From the NCBI RefSeq assembly GCF_000801295.1, contig NZ_AP012978.1:806001-870000 (forward strand): a stretch of DNA of 64,000 nucleotides, given 5' to 3'. This DNA comes from an endosymbiont of unidentified scaly snail isolate Monju. Its GTDB lineage: Bacteria; Pseudomonadota; Gammaproteobacteria; Chromatiales; Chromatiaceae. The notes below the pieces were generated by a model. That model did no database searches. It was given only the letters and a program-made list of their open reading frames with translations, and was not told the origin of the DNA. Numbering within the stretch: position 1 is the stretch's first letter; each line of letters starts with the position of its first letter. The translations under genes were made by a program, and so were the position numbers. Below, piece after piece: positions 41,456 through 55,413 of the stretch.

Positions 41456-41460
41456 AGGTT

Positions 41461-42363
41461 TTAGCGCTGTCGGTCCACAACGAAGCGGGCCAGTGCGCGC
41501 AGGGTGTCCGCGCGCTCGCCAAAGGGCGAAAGGCTGTCCAGTGCGTCCCCGAGCAGGCGGTCGGCCATCTCGCGTGCCTCCTCCAGGCCAACCAGGGCGG
41601 GGTAGGTGGGTTTGCCGTCGGCCGCGTCCTTGCCCCGGGTCTTGCCGATGTGCGCGGTTTCGCCTTCCACGTCGAGGATGTCGTCGCGGATCTGAAAGGC
41701 CAGCCCGATGCACTTGGCGTAGTGGTCGAGGGCGCGCAGGTGCGCCTCGTCCACCGGGTCGGCGCAGAAGGCGCCCAGGCGCACGCTGACCCGGATCAAC
41801 GCGCCGGTCTTGTGGATGTGCATGTTCTCCAGCTCGGCCAGGCTCAGCTCACGGCCCACCGCCTCGATGTCCAGCGCCTGGCCGCCGACCATGCCGCGCG
41901 AGCTGGCGGCGCGGGCCAGTTCGGCAAGCATGCGCAGTCGGGTAGCCGCAGGCAGGGCGTCCAGCCGCGGATCTTCGGCGATGAGCTGGAAGGCCAGGGC
42001 CTGCAGGGCGTCGCCGACCAGGATGGCCGTGGCCTCGTCATAGGCCTTGTGGCAGGTGGGGCGACCACGGCGCAGCTCGTCGTCGTCCATCGCCGGCAGG
42101 TCGTCGTGCACCAGTGAGTAGGCATGGATCAGCTCGATGGCACAGGCGGGCACGTCGAGACGTTCGGCCGGTGCCCCCAGCAGTTCGCCGGCGGCATGGA
42201 GCAGGATGGGACGGAAGCGCTTGCCATCGCCCAGCACCACGTAGCGCATGGCTTCGTGCAGGCGCACGGGGGTGACGCGGGCGGCGGGCAGGCAGGCATC
42301 CAGCGCTCGGTCGGTGCGCCGGGCCACCTGTTCGATGAAGTCTGCCAGCGGGAGTTCAGTCAC
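41461..42363 (-). CDS. ispA: Polyprenyl (farnesyl) diphosphate synthase
   Basis: IspA condenses IPP with DMAPP and GPP to make farnesyl diphosphate. The 300-residue protein has both Asp-rich motifs: first [17 protein letters not shown] at about 86-102, second [14 protein letters not shown] at about 225-238, plus [19 protein letters not shown] near residue 50. The xseB stop overlaps its ATG by eight bases. The xseB-ispA pair normally continues with dxs; here a REP cluster and IS110 remnant follow, so dxs is elsewhere or displaced. Confidence 0.93.
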   Translation of the reverse strand: MTELPLADFIEQVARRTDRALDACLPAARVTPVRLHEAMRYVVLGDGKRFRPILLHAAGELLGAPAERLDVPACAIELIHAYSLVHDDLPAMDDDELRRGRPTCHKAYDEATAILVGDALQALAFQLIAEDPRLDALPAATRLRMLAELARAASSRGMVGGQALDIEAVGRELSLAELENMHIHKTGALIRVSVRLGAFCADPVDEAHLRALDHYAKCIGLAFQIRDDILDVEGETAHIGKTRGKDAADGKPTYPALVGLEEAREMADRLLGDALDSLSPFGERADTLRALARFVVDRQR

Positions 42364-42592
42364 CGTCGAAGGGTTCCGTGGCGGCGTCAGGCGTGTTGCT
42401 GGTGAGGATCTTCACCTTCTGCTCGGCCTGCTCCAGCGCCTGCTGGCAGCGGCGGGTCAGGGCAATGCCCTGCTCGAACGAGGCCAGCGACTCTTCCAGC
42501 GAGAGTTCGCCCGATTCCATGCGCTCGACCAGGGCCTCGAGTTCGCCCAGAGCCTGTTCAAAGGAGATGTCGTCGTTGTCTGCCTTGCTCAC
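42356..42592 (-). CDS. xseB: Exodeoxyribonuclease VII small subunit
   Basis: XseB pairs with XseA to degrade single-stranded DNA. The 78-residue acidic helical protein contains [51 protein letters not shown], the family core spanning about residues 9-58. It is the first gene of the leftward xseB-ispA operon, divergent from the CNP1-like gene. Confidence 0.93.
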   Translation of the reverse strand: MSKADNDDISFEQALGELEALVERMESGELSLEESLASFEQGIALTRRCQQALEQAEQKVKILTSNTPDAATEPFDGD

Positions 42593-42684
42593 GACCGTTG
42601 TCTCTTGAAGTTTTCGCCATTCTAACGGCCCGTCGCCGAAAACGGTAAACTCTCCGCCGGTTCGTCCCGAATCGAGGAGGCAGG

Positions 42685-45142
<2,458 letters not shown>

Positions 45143-45172
45143 CCGGGTTCACAGGGTCCGAGCGGCGCATCA

Positions 45173-45198
45173 CGCGAGGCTAAACCTCGCGGCCTTTT
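45173..45198 (+). terminator. Probable terminator after parE
   Basis: CGCGAGG-CTAAA-CCTCGCG forms a seven-pair stem with a five-base loop followed by GCCTTTT. The T-run is short, so strength is uncertain. Confidence 0.55.
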
Positions 45199-45266
45199 GG
45201 TCGATACCGGTACGAGGCCCGCTTTGTGCGCGGTGCCCGAAAACGGTATGCGATGAGGATAAAGGG

Positions 45267-45849
45267 ATGCGCTTGCTGCTGATGTATTGTCTGTCGGTGG
45301 TCGTGATGATCGCCGGTGCGCCAGTATGGAGTGGCGAACACCCGGCCCGGGTGATGGTGGTGCACAGCTACGGTTCACAACACGTTTGCGGCCGACCACA
45401 GGGTGAAGGGGTGGCAGCGAGGCTGGCCGCCAGGGGGTGGCTCGAGGGACACAATCTCGAGCTGCGCTCCTTCTACATGGATACCAAGAAGACCTATACC
45501 ACGCCCGAGGCGATCCGCGAACGGGCGCGCCTGGCGCTGGAGGCGATCGAGGCGTTTCGTCCCCAGGTGGTGGTAGTGCTGGACGACAACGCCATTCGTG
45601 AGGTGATGTTGCCGTTGGTCGGCAGAGCGGACATCGCCGTGGTCTTCAGTGGCATGAACGGTCAGCCAGAAGACTATGACCGGAAAGTGCGTTTCATGGA
45701 GAGCCGTTCGCGCCCCGGTCACAATGTCACCGGCGTTTACGAGAAGTTGCACCTGCGCAAGTCCCTGCGGGTGATGGCCGCGGCGCTGGGTGATGTGCGC
45801 CCGGAGGATCGCGTCGTGGGGATTACCGACTATTCGCCCACGGGGCGGG
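45267..45849 (+). pseudogene. ABC-transporter-type substrate-binding protein gene, truncated by IS3
   Basis: The gene starts MRLLLMYCLSVVVMIAGAPVWSG (signal peptide) and continues with HPARVMVVHSYGSQH, the start of an ABC_sub_bind domain like those of periplasmic binding proteins or sensor modules. VVVLDDNAIREVMLPLVG and VVFSGMNGQPEDYD follow. After 194 codons, within ITDYSPTGR, the IS3 copy B begins; the IS supplies the last 12 codons and a stop at 45885-45887. About one third of the domain is missing. It is probably the lost partner of the GGDEF-EAL gene on the other side of the IS. Confidence 0.85.
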
Positions 45850-45888
45850 TGAACCGCCCCGGATATTCCGGAGACTGTTTTGTTTGAG

Positions 45889-47108
<1,220 letters not shown>

Positions 47109-47158
47109 AGACTCTATCCTCTCAAGAAATGGAGTCTCCGGGAAACCCGGGACGGTTC

Positions 47159-49555
47159 ATGACCGATTCCAGGGAAGCGTTGGTACGCCTTGCGGCCGAC
47201 AACACCTTGAAGGTGACCCTGGAGCTGGATATCCGGCCTCAACTGCGCCGCTACCTGAAGCAGCACTGGGAACTGAGTCATTTCTACCAGCTGGTGGTGC
47301 TCGATCTCGCGGGTGAGTCGATTGCAAAGGCCGGACACGAGCAGGTCAGGCTTCGGGGTTGCGATGCTCAAGGCCTGCTTGCCAGTGCCGGAAGAGAGAC
47401 GGAATGGCTGGGGAACCGATTGCTGGTCGTCCATCGCGTGCCCGTACTCGACGACATGCGCCCCCTGGGGTATCTCTGTGGGGCCTTCGCGCTGGATGGC
47501 GTGCGCCAGTCCGGCGAGCTGGACTCGCGTGTCGAGGGTATAACCTTTCTTGCGTGGCGTGATCACGTTGTGGCCCTGTCGAAAGATGCGGGGGACCTGG
47601 GGTGGGTCCCCCTGGTGGAAGGCCGGTTCGATTGGAACGATGGGCAACGGCATTACCTCGGCATGAGTCGGCTGCTGGGCGATACCGACATCCGGATCGG
47701 CCTGCTACTGGATCGCCGGCCCTACGATCTGCTGCTTGCCCGTTCTCTGGGGGTTACTGCTCTGGTCGTGCTGCTGGTGCTGGTGGCTACCGTGTCGGCA
47801 TTACGCCTGTTTCGCCAGCGGTTGCTGGCGGAGCATTCGCTGCAGGAAGAACGCAAGAACGCATTGGCCACGCTGTCATCCATCATGGGGGGCGTGATCA
47901 CTACCGATGCGCTGGGGGCAATCCGTTACGCAAATCCCGCGGCCGAGAAGCTGCTGGACACGAGTGCTCACCTTCTCGAGGGGGTTCACTGGCGCCGGTG
48001 TTTCTCCCTGTGGGACGAGGCCAGTGGAATGGAGTTGACGGATCTCCGGGAGATCTGTGAGGCAGATCATCGTGAAGGGTTTTCGAACATCACGCTGGTA
48101 ACCGCAAGCCAGCACCGCATTCCGGTCCACATGTCGATTGCGCCGCGTTTTCTGGAAGGAGAGCCAGCCGGTTACGCGATCACGTTGCACGACATCCGGC
48201 ATGAGCGAGCATTGCGTGATCAGCTGGCCTGGAAGGCGAGTCACGATGATCTCACGGGCCTGTTCAATCGCGCAGAATTCAGGTTGTTTATCGCCCGGCT
48301 TCTGAAATCGCTGGATAACGGGCACAGCCATCATTGCCTGCTGTACATCGATCTGGACGATTTCAAGGTGGTCAACGACAGTTGCGGGCACCGTGCCGGT
48401 GATGATCTGTTGCGGCGTATCGCGGCCCTTCTTTCGAGTCACCTGCGTCAATCCGACAAGGTGGCTCGTCTGGGAGGGGACGAGTTCGGCATACTGCTTC
48501 ACGACTGCCCTCTCGAGCGGGGCCGCCAGCTGGCCCATGCGTTGGTCGAGGCCATCAGTGACATGCGTTTCGGATACGGTGGCCAGGTGTTCCACATCGG
48601 CGCCAGTATCGGGCTGGTGGGAATCGACAAGCCGGGTATCGACCTGGACGATCTGTTGGCGGCCGTGGACATGGCCTGTTACACCGCCAAGGAGAGGGGG
48701 CACAACCGGGTCGTGATCGGCGCGATAGGCGATGATCAGATGGCCCAGCGGGCGGAAGAGCTGCGTCAGGCGTCCGGCATTCGCAAGGCGTTGAAGGAAG
48801 GTCGGCTTCGGCTTTTCCGCCAGCCCATCGTCAGTGTGAGCGATGACAATGGCGTCACGCATTACGAGATACTGGTCCGCTTGCTGGACGAGGACGGGGA
48901 GCTTGTTGCGCCAGATCGTTTTATACCGGTCGCCGAGCGTCATGGCCTGATGGAAGAGATCGATCGCTGGGTTGTCTCCCATCGGCTGGAGACGCGTAGC
49001 GCGGAACTGCGGTCGAGCGCGGCGGAACGAGGTGCTGGCGGGGGATTTCTCTATTCCATCAATCTCTCCGGGGCCTCGCTCAACGACCCGGAGTTCCTGG
49101 ACTTCGTCAAGGAACAGCTGAACCGCCACCAGGTGCCGCCCACGGCGATCGCCTTCGAGATTACCGAGACACTGGTCATCTCGCGGCTGGACAAGGCGGC
49201 GCATCTCATCCAGGCGCTGCGGGGCATGGGGTGCCGTTTCCTGCTGGATGATTTCGGCAGTGGGATGTCGTCTTTCGGTTATCTCAAGCGTCTGCCGGTC
49301 GATTATCTGAAGATCGACGGCCAGTTTGTGCGTGACATACTGGACGATCCCGTTGATCGTGCCATGGTGCGCGCGATCAACGATATCGGACATGTCATGA
49401 AGCTGACGACCATCGCCGAATATGTGGAAAATGATCAGATTCTTGCGGTGCTGAAGGATTTCGGCGTCGACATGGCGCAGGGCTACGGTATTGGTCGGCC
49501 ACAGCCCCTGGCCGAGCATGTCGAGCCGCCACAGCTACAGCTGGTCAGGCACTGA
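47159..49555 (+). CDS. PAS-GGDEF-EAL sensor protein, N-terminus removed by IS3
   Basis: The remaining 798 codons begin at an ATG made at the IS junction (A is the last IS base, 47159). The start SREALVRLAADNTLKVTLEL looks like the interior of a periplasmic Cache-type sensor domain; the first TM segment is missing. One TM (GVTALVVLLVLVATVSALRLF, about 202-222), a PAS domain (LSSIMGGVITTDALGAIRYAN), an intact GGDEF (VARLGGDEFGIL, with RQSD inhibitory site) and an intact EAL (YEILVRL, EITETLVISRL, LLDDFGSGMSSFGYL, KIDGQFV) follow. It could still make or degrade cyclic-di-GMP, but without its anchor or normal promoter. Confidence 0.88.
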   Translation: MTDSREALVRLAADNTLKVTLELDIRPQLRRYLKQHWELSHFYQLVVLDLAGESIAKAGHEQVRLRGCDAQGLLASAGRETEWLGNRLLVVHRVPVLDDMRPLGYLCGAFALDGVRQSGELDSRVEGITFLAWRDHVVALSKDAGDLGWVPLVEGRFDWNDGQRHYLGMSRLLGDTDIRIGLLLDRRPYDLLLARSLGVTALVVLLVLVATVSALRLFRQRLLAEHSLQEERKNALATLSSIMGGVITTDALGAIRYANPAAEKLLDTSAHLLEGVHWRRCFSLWDEASGMELTDLREICEADHREGFSNITLVTASQHRIPVHMSIAPRFLEGEPAGYAITLHDIRHERALRDQLAWKASHDDLTGLFNRAEFRLFIARLLKSLDNGHSHHCLLYIDLDDFKVVNDSCGHRAGDDLLRRIAALLSSHLRQSDKVARLGGDEFGILLHDCPLERGRQLAHALVEAISDMRFGYGGQVFHIGASIGLVGIDKPGIDLDDLLAAVDMACYTAKERGHNRVVIGAIGDDQMAQRAEELRQASGIRKALKEGRLRLFRQPIVSVSDDNGVTHYEILVRLLDEDGELVAPDRFIPVAERHGLMEEIDRWVVSHRLETRSAELRSSAAERGAGGGFLYSINLSGASLNDPEFLDFVKEQLNRHQVPPTAIAFEITETLVISRLDKAAHLIQALRGMGCRFLLDDFGSGMSSFGYLKRLPVDYLKIDGQFVRDILDDPVDRAMVRAINDIGHVMKLTTIAEYVENDQILAVLKDFGVDMAQGYGIGRPQPLAEHVEPPQLQLVRH

Positions 49556-51137
49556 TTCGCAGATATTCTCGAAGGCGCGAATCCGGCTGGCGTGCATGCA
49601 GCCGGGTGATCAGCAGGTCGTCCAGTGGTGCCAGGATGAACATCGGTACCGCGAACCAGGTGGCCAGCTCGAGTATCGTCGGGTTGTCGAGGATATTGGC
49701 CAACAGTATCACCAGGAAAATGTTCGGATAGGCACCCGAAAAGTAGTCGTCCAGGCTGTAGAGCGAGCGCCAGCGGGTCAGCAGCAGGGCCAGCAGGCGC
49801 AGGGCGATGCCCGTGGCCAGGGCCAACAGGCCCAGCGTATCGGCCGAGGCCAGTGGAATGTTCTGGAATGCCAGGGCAACGAAGAGTGCCAGCGACAGGA
49901 CTGCGCCAGCGGCATGGTTTTCTGCCGCATGAGCCGTCCAGATGGGGTACCGCCAACGCATGATCTGGGCGACGAACAGGGGGAGTATCAGGCAGATCAG
50001 CGACAAGCCGGCCAGGCTGAAGGCCTGGAGTGTGAAATCGGACAGCCCCTTGAACAGCAGCATCACCGTCAGGTTGACAGCACAGAGTACGGTCGTGAGC
50101 AGGATGTTCAGCACGGTGGGCAGGATGACACCGCCGGTACTGCGCGACAGGATCAGGGCGGTAACCGCTGTTGGCGCGCCGAGCAGGAGTGCCACGGCGA
50201 GTACCTGGTCGGGATCGGTGTCGCGGGGAAGCCAATGCGGGCCAATGGCCACCACCAGCCAGGGAATCAGCACGAACCGCAGGACGATACGACGCGGGTC
50301 CAGCAACGGATCCTGCGCATTGCGTTCCGGTGGTTCGAGGGAGGTCCGTGCCAGACTGATGGCCGTTGCCAGCAGCAGTGCCAGCAGCCAGCCCGGGGGT
50401 ACCCGGTATTCGGGCCACAGGTAGTTGATGCCCAGGCCGAGCATGGCGGCAACCGAGAGCAGCACCGAGTGCTGCACCACGATCCATTCCCGCAAGCGAT
50501 TGCCGCGCGGAGATTCGCGGCGGACATAGTCGTTTAGATGGGCGCCAGAGAGGATCTTGCCGTTGGGCAGGCGCAGGTCGTGGCCCTGGTGCTCTGGCAG
50601 GCGCAACACAAGGCGGGCCAGCAGCTCGATGACATATTTGTGGGCCACCACCAGTACGCGCTTTCCTTCACACAGTGCCGGATACAGCGTGTTCTTCAGG
50701 AAATCGAGCACCCGTTCGCGGAAGTCGGCGAAGGTTTCGCCGCCATGGATCTCGTCATCGGGTCGATACAGGGGGGCCTCGTAGCGGTGGATGCCGAAAC
50801 GACGTTGCAAACGGGTTTTGTTCTGCAGGGTGAAGTCGCCAAAGTCCCGTTCCACTATGCGTTCGTCGAAGCACAGCTCGCGACACGCGTCGGGGCCGAG
50901 TCGGTCCAGGAGGATGCCGGCGGTCTGACGAGTGCGGGTCATGGGCGAGACATAGGCCTGGTCGAACGGCTGGCCGTCCCAGGAATCGGCCGCGCGTCGC
51001 GCCTGTGCCTGGCCGAGCCGGGAGAGAGGAACGTCTATGGCCCCGGCAAAACGGTTGACTTCGTTGGCAGTGGACTCTCCATGGCGTATAAGGAAAAGCT
51101 GTTTCCAGACATGCTTGTTTCTTCGTTCTTGTTGCAT
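49545..51137 (-). CDS. Fusion of a histidine phosphatase domain and a BASS-like transporter domain
   Basis: A 530-residue two-part protein. Residues 1-225 are a histidine-phosphatase (phosphoglycerate-mutase-like) domain: catalytic LFLIRHGESTANE at about 14-26, PLSRLGQAQARRAA, YVSPMTRTRQTA, GGETFADFRERVLDF, and the second His in VLVVAHKYVIELLARL. Residues 235-520 are a membrane domain of about nine helices (for example VLAVALLLGAPTAVTALILS, VILPTVLNILLTTVLCAVNL, LSLALFVALAFQNIPLA, IFLVILLANIL), resembling bile-acid/sodium-symporter folds. I know of no characterised protein of this make-up. Its last codons overlap the convergent GGDEF-EAL gene. The substrate is unknown. Confidence 0.8.
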   Translation of the reverse strand: MQQERRNKHVWKQLFLIRHGESTANEVNRFAGAIDVPLSRLGQAQARRAADSWDGQPFDQAYVSPMTRTRQTAGILLDRLGPDACRELCFDERIVERDFGDFTLQNKTRLQRRFGIHRYEAPLYRPDDEIHGGETFADFRERVLDFLKNTLYPALCEGKRVLVVAHKYVIELLARLVLRLPEHQGHDLRLPNGKILSGAHLNDYVRRESPRGNRLREWIVVQHSVLLSVAAMLGLGINYLWPEYRVPPGWLLALLLATAISLARTSLEPPERNAQDPLLDPRRIVLRFVLIPWLVVAIGPHWLPRDTDPDQVLAVALLLGAPTAVTALILSRSTGGVILPTVLNILLTTVLCAVNLTVMLLFKGLSDFTLQAFSLAGLSLICLILPLFVAQIMRWRYPIWTAHAAENHAAGAVLSLALFVALAFQNIPLASADTLGLLALATGIALRLLALLLTRWRSLYSLDDYFSGAYPNIFLVILLANILDNPTILELATWFAVPMFILAPLDDLLITRLHARQPDSRLREYLRISA

Positions 51138-51268
51138 GGCTACTGGGTCGCTGGGCTGACAGGCGGGGCGCCTGATCAGGAATCTAGTTCCTTGCCGAAT
51201 ATAACCGAAATTCGCGAGAGTGAAGGGAATTTTTGTCGTGCCGTTTCAGACAGGCGATCGGGGAGCTT

Positions 51269-51282
51269 TTGACGCCGGTCAA
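51269..51282 (+). promoter_or_regulatory. FNR/DNR-type box upstream of the cytochrome-DUF302 operon
   Basis: TTGAC-GCCG-GTCAA is a perfect inverted repeat of five-base arms and four-base spacing, the form bound by FNR, ANR and DNR regulators (consensus TTGAT-N4-ATCAA). Its centre is 65 bases before the cytochrome ATG; TTAATC at 51303-51308 would be a suitable -10, placing the box near -40. Confidence 0.55.
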
Positions 51283-51340
51283 TCCAGGTTAATTAGAAGA
51301 TGTTAATCTGCTGTTCAGATCTGCACTGCCGCGAGGAATC

Positions 51341-52384
51341 ATGATGCGAATCCATCGCCTGCTGGGGGCATGGCTGTTGTTGCTGTCCGTTCAGGCCAGC
51401 GCGCTCCCGGACGGCCGTCAGCTCTATATCGACCACTGCGCCGCCTGCCATCAATTCGAGGGATCGGGCGGTATCGGCCTGCCCCTGACCGCCGAGAAGC
51501 TCGTCGACTACAGTGACGACTACCTGGTACAGACCATCCGCAACGGCCGGCCGGGACGCATCATGCCGGCCTTCCAGGAACTGAGCGAGGCGCAGGTGAG
51601 CGCCATCGTGCGCTTCCTGCGCAAGCGGACGAACACCACGGATCGTCATTATGATCCGGCCCCGCTCGCGGGGGATCCACAGCGCGGCAAGGTGCTCTAC
51701 GAGAAGCATTGCGTGGCCTGCCATGCACCAGACGGCATGGGAGCGGGCAAGGGCACCGGGGTGAGTATCGCGCGCAAGCGTTCCTTCCTGGTGATGCCCG
51801 CGGCGATCGCCAATCCCGGTTTCCAGAAGGCGGCGACCGACCGCATGATCCGCCGCATCGTCACCGTGGGCCGCCCGCAATCGGGCATGCCGGCCTTCGG
51901 CAAGCAGTTGTCGCAGGAACAGATCACCGACATCGTCGCCTGGGTGCGCGAGCTGGGCCGCCAGATGCCGCCGCGCGAGGCCCTGGATTTCGACGAGGAG
52001 CCCTCGCATGTCTTCGAGTCCCCCTATGACTTCGAGACCACGGTGCACAACGTCAAGCAGGCGCTGGTCGGCAACAATTTCCGCATCTTCCCCGACCGCT
52101 TCCTCGAACAGGGCCTGACCGACGAGTTCAGCGTGAACCAGCGGCAGGTGGGCATCCGCTTCTGCAACTTCAACGAGCTCTACGGCATGCTCAACATCGA
52201 GCCGCGCCTGGGGGTGGTGCTGCCCTGCCGGGTCACCATCCTGGAACGCCCGGACGGCAAGGTGCTGCTGGTGATCCCCAACCTGCGCGTGATTGCGCGC
52301 TGGTTCAACAACGACCAGCTGATCCGCCTGTGGGATCACATGGAAGAGACCTTCGCCGAGATCATAGACGAGGTGACCCTGTGA
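51341..52384 (+). CDS. Diheme c-type cytochrome with C-terminal DUF302 domain
   Basis: A 347-residue exported protein. After a signal peptide (LLGAWLLLLSVQASA) come two class I cytochrome c domains: CAACH at about 33-37 with distal Met region GRIMPAF, and CVACH at about 125-129 with SGMPAFG. A linker follows (MPPREALDFDEEPSHVFESPYDF), and the last 110 residues (about 235-345) form a DUF302 domain (NVKQALVGNNFRIFPDRF, VGIRFCNFNELYGMLNIEP, PCRVTILERPDGKVLLVIPN). DUF302 is a ligand-binding-like fold of unknown role. The next gene encodes another DUF302 protein, overlapping by four bases. Periplasmic electron transfer is certain; the substrate is not. Confidence 0.88.
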   Translation: MMRIHRLLGAWLLLLSVQASALPDGRQLYIDHCAACHQFEGSGGIGLPLTAEKLVDYSDDYLVQTIRNGRPGRIMPAFQELSEAQVSAIVRFLRKRTNTTDRHYDPAPLAGDPQRGKVLYEKHCVACHAPDGMGAGKGTGVSIARKRSFLVMPAAIANPGFQKAATDRMIRRIVTVGRPQSGMPAFGKQLSQEQITDIVAWVRELGRQMPPREALDFDEEPSHVFESPYDFETTVHNVKQALVGNNFRIFPDRFLEQGLTDEFSVNQRQVGIRFCNFNELYGMLNIEPRLGVVLPCRVTILERPDGKVLLVIPNLRVIARWFNNDQLIRLWDHMEETFAEIIDEVTL

Positions 52385-52875
52385 AGCGCGTACTGGCATT
52401 GCTGTTGCTGCTGTCGGCAGGCACCGCCCTGGCCGATGGCATGCTCATGAGTCGGGTGGCCATGAAGGCCGACCTGGCGATCGAATACCTCAAGACCGCG
52501 ATCGAGGAGCATGGCTATGCGCTGGCGCACATCCAGAAGTGCGACAGCGGGCTGGCCGGTTTCGGTTTCCATTCCGACACCTACCGGGTGCTGTTCTTCG
52601 GCAAGATCGACGAGGTTCGGCGCATCAGCGGCGAACATCCCGAGTTCACCCCCTACCTGCCGCTGAAGATCGCGGTCGAGGCGGAGCGTGACGAGACCCT
52701 GATGGTGGCGGTCGATCCGACCACGCTGGAGCGCTATTTCGCCGAGGATCCCGAGATGGTCATCCAGTTCCGTCGCTGGAAGAACGATGTCCTCTCCATC
52801 TTCGCCGACGTGCAAAAGGCGGCCGGCGGACCGGTGGCGGCCCTGGACGCCGGCGAACTGCAGGCGGCGCGATAG
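52381..52875 (+). CDS. Exported DUF302 protein
   Basis: The GTG at 52381 overlaps the cytochrome stop (GTGA) and yields 164 residues. A signal peptide (VLALLLLLSAGTALA) precedes a DUF302 domain: MKADLAIEYLKTAIEEHGYALAHIQ, LAGFGFHSDTYRVLFFGKIDEVRRI and YLPLKIAVEAERDETLMVAVDP. It is a stand-alone version of the domain fused to the cytochrome, so the two probably form a complex. It has one Cys (CDSG) near residue 50. Confidence 0.85.
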   Translation: MKRVLALLLLLSAGTALADGMLMSRVAMKADLAIEYLKTAIEEHGYALAHIQKCDSGLAGFGFHSDTYRVLFFGKIDEVRRISGEHPEFTPYLPLKIAVEAERDETLMVAVDPTTLERYFAEDPEMVIQFRRWKNDVLSIFADVQKAAGGPVAALDAGELQAAR

Positions 52876-52943
52876 GGCGGCCCGGCGGGGTGGCGGCGGT
52901 GTAGAATCCCCGCTTTCGCAGTAGTTCCGGAAGCACCCCGTCA

Positions 52944-55196
<2,253 letters not shown>

Positions 55197-55374
55197 GAGG
55201 TTCGGCCCGAGGACGGGCCTCCTACGAACCTGTGGGAGCGGCGTCCCCGCCGCGAACCTTCGGCCGGTGAGGTTCGGCCCGGGGACGGACCACCTGCGAA
55301 TCTGTGGGAGCGGCGTCCTCGCCGCGAACATTCGGCCGATAAGGTTCGGCCCGAGGACGGGCCACCTGCGAACC
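55197..55374. repeat. REP-like hairpin cluster 7
   Basis: Three TTCGGCCCGAGGACGGGCC-type and two GAGCGGCGTCCCCGCCGC-type hairpins alternate between parC and mrcB. Here the repeats lie between two co-directional genes. Confidence 0.85.
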
Positions 55375-55413
55375 TGCATGATTTGCCTCTTGCTGAAGCA
55401 ACGAGATCTCTGA

